From assembly GCF_903893715.1 (NCBI RefSeq), contig NZ_CAITNG010000061.1, forward strand, positions 1 through 37,939: a DNA stretch of 37,939 nt, given 5' to 3'. This stretch comes from an uncultured Mucilaginibacter sp. (GTDB lineage Bacteria; Bacteroidota; Bacteroidia; Sphingobacteriales; Sphingobacteriaceae). The translations under genes were made by a program, and so were the position numbers. Positions 1 to 8,196 of this stretch are shown here, in pieces (the stretch's first letter is position 1; each line of letters begins with the position of its first letter). The notes beneath the pieces were generated by a model. That model saw only the letters and a list, made by a program, of their open reading frames with translations, ran no database searches and was not told the origin of the DNA.

Positions 1-398
1 TGCCACCCTCAAAAATATCGGGGCCAACGCTCACCAATACCATCATATCCGACGGTTGCATCATCAATGCCAGCCGCATCACACGTTCGGTCATCGGTAT
101 ACGTACCCGCATCGGTTTCGATAGCATCGTCGAAAACTGCTACATCATGGGCAGCGACGAGTACCAAACCCTCGAACAGATCGCCCAATCGCGCGAAAGC
201 GGCGTCCCCATTATGGGCATCGGCGACCGCTGCATTATCAAGAACGCCATTGTCGACAAAAACTGCCACATCGGTAACGACGTACGCATCAACTGCGGCG
301 AACCCCTGGTAAATGGCGACTACGACAAATACACCGTAATGGACGGCATCGTGGTGCTCAAAAAACGCGCCGTGATACCCGATGGCACGGTGATATAA
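1..398 (+). CDS. glgC: Glucose-1-phosphate adenylyltransferase, C-terminal part (5' end outside window)
   Basis: The open frame enters from the left edge (codons in phase with position 3) and ends with TAA at 396-398, leaving about 131 C-terminal residues. It reads as the left-handed beta-helix domain of ADP-glucose pyrophosphorylase: hexapeptide-like turns, then the typical run with the tracts ENCYIMGSD, YQTLEQI and GIGDRCIIKNAI, and a final VMDGIVVLKK near the C terminus. In the family this enzyme makes ADP-glucose from ATP and glucose-1-phosphate for glycogen synthesis, and this domain takes part in oligomerisation and allosteric control. The catalytic N-terminal domain is not in the window. 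A hairpin repeat begins one base after the stop codon. Confidence 0.93.
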   Translation, partial: PPSKISGPTLTNTIISDGCIINASRITRSVIGIRTRIGFDSIVENCYIMGSDEYQTLEQIAQSRESGVPIMGIGDRCIIKNAIVDKNCHIGNDVRINCGEPLVNGDYDKYTVMDGIVVLKKRAVIPDGTVI

Positions 399-483
399 CT
401 CGCCTCACCCCGGCCCTCTCCAAAGGAGAGGGAGCTGAACGTGTTGTAAAGTCCTCTCCTTTGGAGAGGATTTAGGCGAGGCC
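399..483. repeat. Paired hairpin repeat (family B), possible glgC terminator
   Basis: Two copies of a CCTCTCC-AAA-GGAGAGG type hairpin lie in inverted orientation at 399-435 and 451-483, each with a tail related to GGATTTAGGCGAGGCC. The two copies can also pair with each other to form one long stem. Related units occur at 21808-21836 and 24561-24596. The element starts immediately after the glgC stop, so it could also end transcription, but there is no T tract. Short hairpins of this kind are common dispersed repeats in Bacteroidota. Confidence 0.75.
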
Positions 484-506
484 ATTTGCCATTTTCTTAA
501 CACCAC

Positions 507-746
507 ACCCATATTTCAACCCGAAATATGGGTATTTATGGGTATTTTCAGTCGAATTTTTGACTCGCAATTATCAAATTTGTAATCTAAGCCACCCAAA
601 CGCTTAGCGCTTTACTAACGCGCGCTTGCGAAAAATATGGGTGTTGTTTTTATTTCCGATGTTCAATTTCGAATTTAACAATTCCTGACCATCTTCCATT
701 TTACATCTTCCGTCTTCCATCATAGCCTATGGGTATTTATGGGTAT
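507..746. repeat. Cluster of short direct and inverted repeats in the gene-free stretch before the restriction island
   Basis: Positions 484-825 hold no credible gene. Positions 507-516 and 524-533 form a perfect 10-bp inverted repeat (ACCCATATTT / AAATATGGGT, loop 7). A 19-bp exact direct repeat, TATGGGTATTTATGGGTAT, occurs at 527-545 and 728-746, 201 bp apart. A further AAATATGGGTGTTG at 633-646 is close to the reverse complement of 502-516. The cluster lies at the left border of the AT-rich island. It could be an insertion footprint or a degraded repeat; no integrase is present to support an att site. Confidence 0.6.
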
Positions 747-825
747 ATTTTAATAAACTTTTTCGTCTAACGCTCCAACTCAACATTCCCTACAAGTTAC
801 GAAATTTTAGCGAGATATGCAAAGA

Positions 826-1299
826 TCATGTGCTTTTAATAGCAGTAAACCTAATCACTTTATTGATGCAATAATTAATATCCGTTTTAATTTCCTTTTC
901 CCAAAACCTCAATACAATATAACCCAATAATTCAAGCTTGTGATTGTTTGCCCTGTCGCGTTGCATGTTCCTTTCAATTTTGGCTATCCAAAAATCCCTG
1001 TTTGTTTTAATTTTCTCACGTTTTTTATCCCATTCATATCCATGCCAAAATTCCCCGTCAATAAATATAACAAGCTTATGCTTTTTAATAACTATATCGG
1101 GGTTTCCCTGAAGTAATTTATTATGTATCCTATAACGTATCCCTAAACTCCATAATGCCTTCCGCAGCAGCATTTCTGGCTTTGTATTTTTCGACCGTAT
1201 TTTCGACATTAGCAAGCTTCGTTGCCGGGTTGTATAAAATCCGTTCTCCTCGTTAAAACGGGGCACATTTATCGGGTCTTCATCTTTGTATTTGATCAT
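826..1299 (-). CDS. vsr: Very short patch repair (Vsr) DNA mismatch endonuclease
   Basis: A 157-residue protein of the Vsr family. In the family it nicks 5' of the T in T:G mismatches that arise when 5-methylcytosine deaminates at methylase sites, starting short-patch repair. Visible signatures are the N-terminal RSLLMSKIRSKNTKPE tract (residues ~28-42), GNPDIV with the probable catalytic Asp68, FIDGEFWHG with His86, and the FWIAKIERN tract ending in Asn111. The length is normal for the family. It is divergent from the cytosine methyltransferase at 1395, and the 95-bp gap must carry both promoters. On the minus strand a weak candidate is TTTG, 15 bases, then TAGTTTTC. The pairing with a C5 methylase is the expected biological context. 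The gene is AT-rich like the rest of the island. Confidence 0.93.
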   Translation of the reverse strand: MIKYKDEDPINVPRFNEENGFYTTRQRSLLMSKIRSKNTKPEMLLRKALWSLGIRYRIHNKLLQGNPDIVIKKHKLVIFIDGEFWHGYEWDKKREKIKTNRDFWIAKIERNMQRDRANNHKLELLGYIVLRFWEKEIKTDINYCINKVIRFTAIKST

Positions 1300-1354
1300 C
1301 TTAAAATGTGGAAAACTAATTTTATTAGCATAGCAAAACCTTCAAACCTTTAAA

Positions 1355-1362
1355 TATATTTG
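1355..1362 (+). promoter_or_regulatory. -7 promoter element of the methyltransferase gene
   Basis: TATATTTG matches the Bacteroidota -7 consensus TAnnTTTG exactly and would place the transcription start near 1366. No good -33 TTTG is present at the usual distance. The inverted repeat at 1363-1393 begins on the next base. Confidence 0.6.
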
Positions 1363-1393
1363 TAACCATGTGTAAGGTTGTTTAACATGGTTA
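1363..1393 (+). promoter_or_regulatory. Candidate operator: inverted repeat before the methyltransferase start
   Basis: TAACCATGT (1363-1371) and ACATGGTTA (1385-1393) form a perfect 9-bp inverted repeat with a 13-bp spacer. It lies between the -7 element and the ATG at 1395. As DNA it could be bound by the methyltransferase's own MerR-like domain. As RNA it could fold into a hairpin next to the start codon. AACCTT also occurs twice just upstream and once inverted in the spacer. That this is an autoregulatory operator is inference. Confidence 0.5.
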
Positions 1394-1394
1394 T

Positions 1395-2642
1395 ATGAAA
1401 AAAGTTTATACGTTATCTGAAGCTGCAAATTTATTAGGAACAAGTAAAGAAACACTCAGGCGATGGGATAAAAGTGGAAAATTATCCGCTTTTAGAGAGC
1501 CGATGAGTAATTATCGATACTATAAGAAGGATCAGTTGATGATCTTCGACCAATTAAATGTAAAGCCTTCTGATGAAGATACAGTAAACCCGACTGCAAA
1601 TTATAACGTTCTTGAACTTTTTGCCGGGGCTGGTGGCTTGGCTATCGGCTTAGAGCAGGCCGGGCTAAAATGTATCGCGTTAAATGAAATAGACCATTGG
1701 GCAGCCGAAACACTTAGGTTCAACAGGCCACATTGGAATGTTTTGGAAGGCGACATCCGCAATATGTCCTTTTCTGACCTTAATGGAAAAGTTGATGTGG
1801 TAACGGGCGGTTTTCCATGTCAGGCATTTAGTTATGCCGGTAAAAAATTGGGGTTACAAGATGCCCGTGGCACACTGTTTTATGAGTTTGCAAGGGTAGT
1901 ACAAGAAACTTCTCCTGCTATTTGTATAGGCGAAAACGTAAGGGGACTGCTAAACCATGAAGGCGGGAAGACGTTACAAGGTATGATCTCGATCCTTGAT
2001 GAAATTGGTTACAGGGTTTTAGACCCCAAGGTATTAAAAGCCATATTTCACAAAGTACCTCAAAAAAGAGAACGTTTGATCCTCGTAGGTATCAGAAAGA
2101 ATATTGATGTGGATTTTGAATACCCAAAGAGTAACAAAACAATTTACACTTTAAAAGACGCATTAAAAAAAGGTGAACTTTACGATACTGATGTACCAGT
2201 CTCTCCCGGAACAAAATACCCTCTTAGTAAAAAAACTGTATTAGACCTTGTGCCGCCCGGCGGTTATTGGCGCGACCTTCCCCTCGAAGTGCAAAAAGAC
2301 TATATGCAAAAAAGTTTTTATTTAGGTGGTGGTAAAACAGGTATGGCAAGAAGAATAAGTTGGGATGAGCCAAGCTTGACCCTTACCTGTAGCCCGGCGC
2401 AAAAACAAACAGAACGGTGCCATCCTGATGAAACACGGCCATTTACAGTACGGGAATATGCCCGTATACAAACGTTCCCTGATGATTGGAAGTTTGCAGG
2501 GCCTATTTCGAGCCAGTATAAACAGATTGGTAATGCTGTGCCTGTTAATTTAGCCAAGGCTGTTGGCGAAGCTGTTGTAAGTTTCTTAAATGAGACCCGT
2601 ATCCAAAACCAAAAAAACTATCAGGAACGTATTGCTGTTTAA
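1395..2642 (+). CDS. DNA (cytosine-5) methyltransferase with N-terminal MerR-like HTH domain
   Basis: A 415-residue protein in two parts. Residues 1-~54 form a MerR/excisionase-like helix-turn-helix (YTLSEAANLLGTSKETLRRW, then a G-K-L turn and an NYRYY wing). Residues ~70-400 form a complete C5-methyltransferase: motif I FAGAGG at 76-81, motif IV GGFPCQ with catalytic Cys142, motif VI ENV at 180-182, motif VIII QKRERL at 223-228, a target-recognition region at about 245-345, and motif X IGNAVP at 378-383. It should methylate cytosine in the site cut by the neighbouring endonuclease, probably GGNCC (inferred from the Eco47II-type partner). The extra DNA-binding domain suggests control of its own expression. 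The stop is 6 bases from the end of the convergent endonuclease gene. Confidence 0.95.
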   Translation: MKKVYTLSEAANLLGTSKETLRRWDKSGKLSAFREPMSNYRYYKKDQLMIFDQLNVKPSDEDTVNPTANYNVLELFAGAGGLAIGLEQAGLKCIALNEIDHWAAETLRFNRPHWNVLEGDIRNMSFSDLNGKVDVVTGGFPCQAFSYAGKKLGLQDARGTLFYEFARVVQETSPAICIGENVRGLLNHEGGKTLQGMISILDEIGYRVLDPKVLKAIFHKVPQKRERLILVGIRKNIDVDFEYPKSNKTIYTLKDALKKGELYDTDVPVSPGTKYPLSKKTVLDLVPPGGYWRDLPLEVQKDYMQKSFYLGGGKTGMARRISWDEPSLTLTCSPAQKQTERCHPDETRPFTVREYARIQTFPDDWKFAGPISSQYKQIGNAVPVNLAKAVGEAVVSFLNETRIQNQKNYQERIAV

Positions 2643-2648
2643 TGATGG

Positions 2649-3431
2649 TCACAGTTTCTTAAACTCTAAATAATAGCCAAAGTTTTCAAATGTTATTTGA
2701 TCAAGAATATTTCGTCTGCTTTTAACTGTCTCTTTTTTTATTTCTGACAAAGCAGAGTGTTCGATTACTTTTTTGCTGGGTTCGAATGTTAATAGATAAT
2801 CCTTTATGGCTATCGGTAAAACTTTGTACAACGCATACAATGCATCATCTTGGCCGGTCAACAAGGCATAAAACCTATCGCCTGATATTTTGTAAACCCT
2901 GCTATGGCTATATTCTTTACCATTGATTATTCCAGACCATTTATCGTCAAAACTCCCTTTGGCTAATATTTGAACCCAATAACATTTCGCCTTTTTATAA
3001 TTATCTGCATATTTGGCCAATTTTTGAAATAAACTTTCCGCAGCACTGCTATTCATTGTATTGTGCTTATTCTTAATATCAGCGAACAAAGTGTCATCAT
3101 TGGCTTTAATATCGAACCCACTTAAGTTCCCTTTAGTATATCCAGCAACACCACCAAGTATCTCTTCGTGAAAAGTACCTATAAAATTGTTGATTGATTT
3201 ATCAATTTGCCGGAGCAATTCGGTCTCTACCAGGCTTTCTTGTTCTATCTCATTAAAAACGCTGTCAAATGTTAGTTTAACAGTATCTATTTTATTCGCA
3301 TAAAATTTCTTTCTGCTTACAGAGTTTTTTGCTCGGATATATGACTTATGGAGATTACCAATGCATGCCATCAAATGCTCATCAGTAATATAGTTCAAAT
3401 ATTTATTCGCCATAATATTCGAAGATAACAT
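2649..3431 (-). CDS. Type II restriction endonuclease, Eco47II family
   Basis: A 260-residue protein. I recognise it as Eco47II-like from the tract IGTFHEEILGG (residues 84-94) followed by a PD-(D/E)xK-type core: Asp107 in GFDIKA, then ADIKNK with Asp118 and Lys120. Characterised members of this family cut GGNCC, so that specificity is likely but not shown. It is convergent with the methyltransferase, a common arrangement that lets the methylase be made first. Two starts are possible, at 3431 or at Met7 (3413); the second makes the protein begin MANKYLNYITDEHL, which resembles the N terminus I recall for Eco47II. An approximate promoter, TATTATTTG with one extra base, lies upstream. Confidence 0.88.
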   Translation of the reverse strand: MLSSNIMANKYLNYITDEHLMACIGNLHKSYIRAKNSVSRKKFYANKIDTVKLTFDSVFNEIEQESLVETELLRQIDKSINNFIGTFHEEILGGVAGYTKGNLSGFDIKANDDTLFADIKNKHNTMNSSAAESLFQKLAKYADNYKKAKCYWVQILAKGSFDDKWSGIINGKEYSHSRVYKISGDRFYALLTGQDDALYALYKVLPIAIKDYLLTFEPSKKVIEHSALSEIKKETVKSRRNILDQITFENFGYYLEFKKL

Positions 3432-3495
3432 TTTTTAACAACGTATCGCAAATAATAGGTTCAAGCCTTTATATCTTACCCCACCTCGGCTCACC

Positions 3496-4173
3496 TTACA
3501 ACTCCATCGTTTCGCCTATAGCGGGCAACTGCAAATTCAATCCCGCCTTTTCAAACTTGGCGCTCACTTCGGCCTTGTCTATCACAATCACCGGGAAGGT
3601 ATCGTAATGCACGCCTATCACGTTTTTGCAATTGATAAAGCCTGCCGCTTTAATGGCGTCATCGGCACCCATAGTATAGTTGTCGCCAATAGGGAGGATG
3701 GCCCAGTCAAGGTTTTCGTCGGCGAGGAGCTTCATGTCGTAGGTCAGCGCCGTATCGCCGGCAAAATATATTTTTTTGCCATCGGCATAAATCACATAGC
3801 CTGCCGGGTTGCCGCCGTAAGCGCCATCGGGCATCGAGCTGCTGTGCAACGCGTACACCATTTTAACACGGCCAAAATCAAAGTTAAAGCCGCCGCCAAA
3901 GTTCATGCCGTGTACGTTGGTAATGCCTTTGCCGTTCAGCCAGCCCGCAATATCGGCAATGCAAATTACCTGCGCGCCGCTGTTTTTTTCGATGGTAAAC
4001 AGGTCGGCAATATGGTCGCCATGCCCGTGCGACAGTAAAATATAGTTGGGTTTAAGGCTGTTCACATCAATGTGGCTGGCCAGTTGGTTGTGCGAAATAA
4101 AGGGGTCGAACAGTAATTTGATGCCGTTTATTTCGAGCTCAAAACAAGAGTGTCCGTAAAAAGTGAATTTCAT
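3496..4173 (-). CDS. UPF0173 metal-dependent hydrolase (metallo-beta-lactamase fold)
   Basis: A 225-residue cytoplasmic protein with the full metallo-beta-lactamase pattern: YGHSCFELE at the N terminus, LLSHGHGDHI (HxHxDH) near residues 47-56, an FAGDTAL tract near 137-143 supplying the Asp ligand, and a late GVHYDTFP His. The length and motif order match the UPF0173 family, whose physiological substrate is not established. It is the last of three co-oriented genes (5792, 4573, 4173), with a 94-base gap before it, so it may have its own promoter. GC content returns to the chromosomal level here, which marks the right side of the restriction island. Confidence 0.92.
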   Translation of the reverse strand: MKFTFYGHSCFELEINGIKLLFDPFISHNQLASHIDVNSLKPNYILLSHGHGDHIADLFTIEKNSGAQVICIADIAGWLNGKGITNVHGMNFGGGFNFDFGRVKMVYALHSSSMPDGAYGGNPAGYVIYADGKKIYFAGDTALTYDMKLLADENLDWAILPIGDNYTMGADDAIKAAGFINCKNVIGVHYDTFPVIVIDKAEVSAKFEKAGLNLQLPAIGETMEL

Positions 4174-4267
4174 GGGGAGTTGGTTTTTTTATACGAAATA
4201 ACCAATCCTTTTTCAAATTGTTATGCTTGCCCTGCGGATTTTTAACTTTTTACTTTCCGCTTACCAT

Positions 4268-4573
4268 TTACTTCCCAAACATACCGCCCAGTCCGCCAAA
4301 CATCTGTTGCGTCATGGCCGCCATCTCGCTTTGGCTCACATTTTCGGCTTGCTCCAGGGCTTTGTTCACCGCGATAAGTACCAGGTCTTCCAACTGCTCT
4401 TTATCGGCTTCCTGCACCAAAGCTTCATCAATAGTAATGGACAGTATCTTTTTATTCCCGTTGGCACTCACTTTCACCTTACCGCCCTCTGCAGTTCCGG
4501 TAACGGTAATGGCATCCAGGCGTTTTTTCACTTCGCCTGCCTTTTGCTGGGCTTCTAATAATTTATCAAACAT
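4268..4573 (-). CDS. YbaB/EbfC family nucleoid-associated protein
   Basis: A 101-residue protein with the YbaB layout: N-terminal helix MFDKLLEAQQKAGEVKKRL, a central beta hairpin with KVSANGNKKILSI, a long charged helix to about residue 80, and a Gly/Met-rich tail GGLGGMFGK. Family members are dimeric, bind DNA with little sequence preference and coat the nucleoid. It follows the serine hydrolase gene by 13 bases and is probably cotranscribed with it. The usual dnaX and recR neighbours seen in Proteobacteria are not here. Confidence 0.93.
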   Translation of the reverse strand: MFDKLLEAQQKAGEVKKRLDAITVTGTAEGGKVKVSANGNKKILSITIDEALVQEADKEQLEDLVLIAVNKALEQAENVSQSEMAAMTQQMFGGLGGMFGK

Positions 4574-4586
4574 GATTTCTTACTTG

Positions 4587-5792
4587 TTAATCGTCGCTTG
4601 TTTCACCGGTGCCATTATACGCGCTTTTGCGCACCACAGGCATGCCCACAATTTTAAACAAATCGTCCAAATGCAGCAAGCTGCCGTTGGCCAGGTTCGA
4701 TAGCAGAACAATGGTAATATCGTTCTTCATATCCCTCAGGTATATATGCCTGAACCCGTGCCACCAGCCGGTATGGTAAATTACCTGCTGCCCGGGTGCC
4801 TCGAATATTCTCCAGCCATAACCATAGCTAAAATGCCCGTGCAGCATCGGGTTGCGCGGCACGTATGCCGAATCCATGGTGGCTTGTTTCAATAGCAGCC
4901 CGCGGCGCAGGGCATTGTCAAACAGGTACAGGTCGCCAACGGTGCTGTAAATGCCTTTATCGCCTACAGGGCCATCCAAAAAGTTTTGCGCTACCGAGTA
5001 ACGCCATTGCCCCCTGTCGTGTCCAACCACATCAACCGGTATCTTATCATAAGCAGCTTTCGAATATACGGCCGTATGGCTCATCCCCGCCGGGTCAAAA
5101 ACGTTCTCCTTCATGTACTTGGCATACGGCATACCGGTTACCTTTTCGATAATGGAGCCCAGTACCATAAAGTTGGAGTTGTTGTATAAAAAGCGCTTAT
5201 CGGGCACATTAAAACGCGCAGGTTTGTATTGCGCTATCAGGTTCATCTCGTCCTGGTTGCTGATGCCCTTCCTCTCGTCGCGGTGTTCTTTACGATAAAT
5301 ATCATCGGTAAAATATACGTAGTTCATCAGCCCCGAGCGGTGGGTAAGCAGCAGTTTAATGGTAACCCCATCGTACGGAAAATTCGGGAAGAAATCCTTT
5401 ACGTTTTGGTCCAGCCGCAATTTACCCCGTTCCATCAATTGCAAAATAGCGGTCGATGTCATGGTTTTTGATACCGAAGCCAGCTCAAACTGCGAGCCAA
5501 TGGTCAGTTTCTTTTTGCGCAGGTAATCTGCCCAGCCTATCGCGTTCTCGTATAAAATTTTACCGTGTTTGGCTACCAGCACGTTGCCGTTAAAGCCGCT
5601 GTGGGTATGCAGGTGCTGCATAAAATCGTCAATGCGCTTGTCGGCATTAGCGGAGTCGTATTTTAAGATGTTCAGGTCGGGCTTGGCTTTTGTAACAACA
5701 GGTGTTTTGTCGTTCCCTTTGCTGTTTGAGCATGATAGCATTGATACCGTTAATGCCGACGATAACAATATGTTCTTATAAACTGTCCCCAT
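4587..5792 (-). CDS. Serine hydrolase of the beta-lactamase/DD-peptidase (class C-like) family, lipoprotein
   Basis: A 401-residue protein with a lipoprotein signal: hydrophobic stretch, then MLSC with Cys21 as the lipidated residue. The penicillin-recognising active site is present: Ser106-x-x-Lys109 (ASVSK), Tyr203-x-Asn205 (FLYNNSN), and His340-Thr-Gly342 in place of KTG. The HTG form is typical of the broad AmpC/EstB-like hydrolase family, which includes esterases and peptidases. Substrate is unknown and beta-lactam resistance cannot be claimed. It probably acts in the periplasm, anchored to a membrane. It is the first gene of a likely pair with ybaB. The 209-base gap upstream (5793-6001) is AT-rich and shows no gene. 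Confidence 0.9.
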   Translation of the reverse strand: MGTVYKNILLSSALTVSMLSCSNSKGNDKTPVVTKAKPDLNILKYDSANADKRIDDFMQHLHTHSGFNGNVLVAKHGKILYENAIGWADYLRKKKLTIGSQFELASVSKTMTSTAILQLMERGKLRLDQNVKDFFPNFPYDGVTIKLLLTHRSGLMNYVYFTDDIYRKEHRDERKGISNQDEMNLIAQYKPARFNVPDKRFLYNNSNFMVLGSIIEKVTGMPYAKYMKENVFDPAGMSHTAVYSKAAYDKIPVDVVGHDRGQWRYSVAQNFLDGPVGDKGIYSTVGDLYLFDNALRRGLLLKQATMDSAYVPRNPMLHGHFSYGYGWRIFEAPGQQVIYHTGWWHGFRHIYLRDMKNDITIVLLSNLANGSLLHLDDLFKIVGMPVVRKSAYNGTGETSDD

Positions 5793-6001
5793 AAAAAATC
5801 CAAAAATGATACAACCGCAAAAATTATCAATTAAGCATTAACTTACTCACAATAGTTTTAAACAATGAGCGTAATTTTGTTAACTAATAAGTTACTTTTT
5901 ATGGCAAAAAAGCAATAATTAAAGCGTTAAAAACCTGTTTTTACAAAACAAGCAAGTAACTAACTTATAAACAATGCGATAAGGGGAGGCTAAAGGTTAC
6001 G

Positions 6002-6799
6002 CTAATGTATCGGTCGTCGGTACGAGGTGATACTGCCAAAATTCCACTTGATACCAAAACTAAAACCGGAGTATTGCTCAAACTTTTTGGTCAATACCAG
6101 CGGGTCGGCAAAACCATCAAGGCCGTAGCCCAAAATATAATTATGCTGGTAGCCCAGCTCTACTAAAAGGTAAGGCTCGTCGTAATCATTGTATACTTTA
6201 AACTGATAACCCACCCGTAGCGGGATCATCACATTTTGGCTGTTATCCTCACCGCCTATGTAATAGGTCGAGTCGGGACTTAAACGACTGTTATTGTTCG
6301 ATATACTATTGAACACTAATCCTATACCGGTACCTACATAGATATTTTTGGCAGCCTTGGCAACTATACCATCGCCTGCGTAATCCATAAATTCGCCAAG
6401 TTGTACATCAACATGCAGGTTTAGCGCCTGAAAGCTATTACTATAACTTAAATGGTAAGGATCTAATTTTGAGTATGCTTTGGGAATATCCAACAATAAC
6501 GAATCATATTTGGCATTGGTCGGGTCCAACGCGGCCACAGCTTTGGGATAATATTCATTATAACCGCCCGATAAGGTACCAAACTGGTAATCCAACGTAA
6601 CATTAATATATGGCGACAAATTATAACCCAAATTAAAATTATAAGCACCATGCCATGATTGGTTGAGCACACTGGTACTCGCTTTTACGTAGCTTATACC
6701 CGTACCTAAACTCCATTGTGCGTAATTATATCCAATTTGCGCTTTTGTAGTAAAAACTGCCGCCTGGGCCAGCAATAGAATAATAAGGATCCGTTTCAA
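6002..6799 (-). CDS. Putative outer-membrane beta-barrel protein
   Basis: A 265-residue exported protein. Residues 1-20 form a signal peptide (MKRILIILLLAQAAV... ending TKAQ). The rest shows alternating hydrophobic and polar residues, many Tyr, Gly and Asn, and repeated strand-like pieces such as YNFNLGYNLSPYINVTLDY, LRVGYQFKVY and LLVELGYQHNYILGYG, ending FSFGIKWNFG before a short tail. This fits an 8-stranded barrel typical of Bacteroidota, but I recognise no specific family. It is divergent from peptidase T, with 58 bases between the starts. Confidence 0.72.
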   Translation of the reverse strand: MKRILIILLLAQAAVFTTKAQIGYNYAQWSLGTGISYVKASTSVLNQSWHGAYNFNLGYNLSPYINVTLDYQFGTLSGGYNEYYPKAVAALDPTNAKYDSLLLDIPKAYSKLDPYHLSYSNSFQALNLHVDVQLGEFMDYAGDGIVAKAAKNIYVGTGIGLVFNSISNNNSRLSPDSTYYIGGEDNSQNVMIPLRVGYQFKVYNDYDEPYLLVELGYQHNYILGYGLDGFADPLVLTKKFEQYSGFSFGIKWNFGSITSYRRPIH

Positions 6800-6857
6800 A
6801 ATATAATGTTATTTATAAGGTGGCCGATTTTAAAAAACAGCAATACTTTTTTTAACT

Positions 6858-8153
6858 ATGTTTACCAAAAATAAAGTTTCATTCGGTAATATCATGACTT
6901 CTTTCAAATTTTCTGATTTTAATTCTACAGTAGCTGAACGGTTTTTGCGTTATGTTATTGTGGATACTCAATCAGATCCTGCATCAATAACCTGTCCATC
7001 AACGCTTAAACAAAAAAACCTCGGCAAAATCCTTGTCGACGAGCTTTTATCTATCGGCGTTACTGATACGAATATAGACGAATTTGGTTACGTTTATGCA
7101 ACAATTCCGGCAAATACAAACAAACAAAATGTGCCCGTAATCTGCTTTTGCTCGCACATGGACACCTCACCCGATTGCAGCGGGCTAAACGTGAAACCCA
7201 TCGTCCATAAAAAATATACCGGAGCCAATATTGTCCTTCCGGATGATGATAGTCAGGTACTCCGCATGAGCGAACATCCCGACCTTAAAAACCAGCTTAG
7301 CAACGACGTGATAACTGCCAGCGGCACTACTTTGCTTGGCGCCGATAACAAAGCCGGTCTGGCCGAGATTATGGATGCTTGTTACCAATTGGTCAACCAT
7401 CCCGAAATCAAGCATGGCACCATCAAAATACTCTTTACACCTGACGAAGAAATAGGCCGCGGCGTTGACAAAGCCGATCTCAAAAAACTCGGTGCCGACA
7501 TAGCCTATACCATCGATGGGGAAAGTGCCGGCACTATGGAAAACGAAACCTTTTCAGCCGACGGCGCTAAACTCACCATCAACGGCATCAGCGCGCACCC
7601 CGGTTTTGCCAAAGGTAAAATGCAAAGCGCTATCAAAATAGCAGGAGCTGTTGTTGCCGCCTTACCGCATGAACTTTCCCCCGAAGGTACATCGGGCAAA
7701 CAAGGTTTTGTGCACCCGGTCGAAATAAGCGGGCACGTAGAACAGGCAATCGTAAACTTCATCATTCGCGATTTTGACGATGATAATCTGCAGCAACATG
7801 CCAATGTGATCAGGCAGATAACCGAAAATGTATTGTTAGCCTACCCCGGTGCAAGCTATACCCTCGAAACAAAAGCTCAATACCGAAATATGAAACAGGT
7901 GTTGGATAAACACCCCGCTATAGTCGACAATGCAATGGAAGCCATAAAACGCGCCGGCATGGAACCGCGTTTACGCAGCATTCGCGGCGGCACGGACGGT
8001 TCGCGCCTATCGTTCATGGGTTTGCCCTGCCCAAATATCTTCGCCGGCGAACACGCTTTCCACGGCAAACAGGAATGGGTATCTATCCAGGACATGCAAA
8101 AAGCCGTCGAAACCATTTTGCATCTTTGCGAAGTTTGGGAAGAGCGGGCATAA
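6858..8153 (+). CDS. pepT: Peptidase T (tripeptide aminopeptidase, M20 family)
   Basis: A zinc-dependent cytosolic tripeptidase that removes the N-terminal residue of tripeptides. With the first ATG the protein has 431 residues. Met13 (position 6894) is a good alternative because the family usually starts just before an ERFLxYVxxDTQS tract, here at residues 27-39. Metal-site motifs are present: SHMDTSPD (His100, Asp102), LLGADNKAG (Asp163), and PDEEIGRG (Glu197 and Glu198). Further conserved pieces are ISAHPGFAKG and RGGTDGSRLSFMGLP. The length is normal for PepT. No Shine-Dalgarno sequence is visible at either start. Confidence 0.95.
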   Translation: MFTKNKVSFGNIMTSFKFSDFNSTVAERFLRYVIVDTQSDPASITCPSTLKQKNLGKILVDELLSIGVTDTNIDEFGYVYATIPANTNKQNVPVICFCSHMDTSPDCSGLNVKPIVHKKYTGANIVLPDDDSQVLRMSEHPDLKNQLSNDVITASGTTLLGADNKAGLAEIMDACYQLVNHPEIKHGTIKILFTPDEEIGRGVDKADLKKLGADIAYTIDGESAGTMENETFSADGAKLTINGISAHPGFAKGKMQSAIKIAGAVVAALPHELSPEGTSGKQGFVHPVEISGHVEQAIVNFIIRDFDDDNLQQHANVIRQITENVLLAYPGASYTLETKAQYRNMKQVLDKHPAIVDNAMEAIKRAGMEPRLRSIRGGTDGSRLSFMGLPCPNIFAGEHAFHGKQEWVSIQDMQKAVETILHLCEVWEERA

Positions 8154-8196
8154 CCCGGTTTTTTGTAATTTAGCCGCTCTGTATTCAATATAAGTT

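Noticed and set aside
399..825. CRISPR-like array from repeated TATGGGTAT words
   Set aside because: Only two exact copies exist, spacing is not regular and no cas genes are in the window.
1368..1385. Five-codon leader peptide (ATG to TAA) inside the inverted repeat before the methyltransferase
   Set aside because: It is too short to support as coding and arises naturally from the repeat sequence.
4587..5792. Beta-lactamase conferring resistance
   Set aside because: HTG instead of KTG and the lipoprotein form fit the broad serine hydrolase family; nothing supports resistance.
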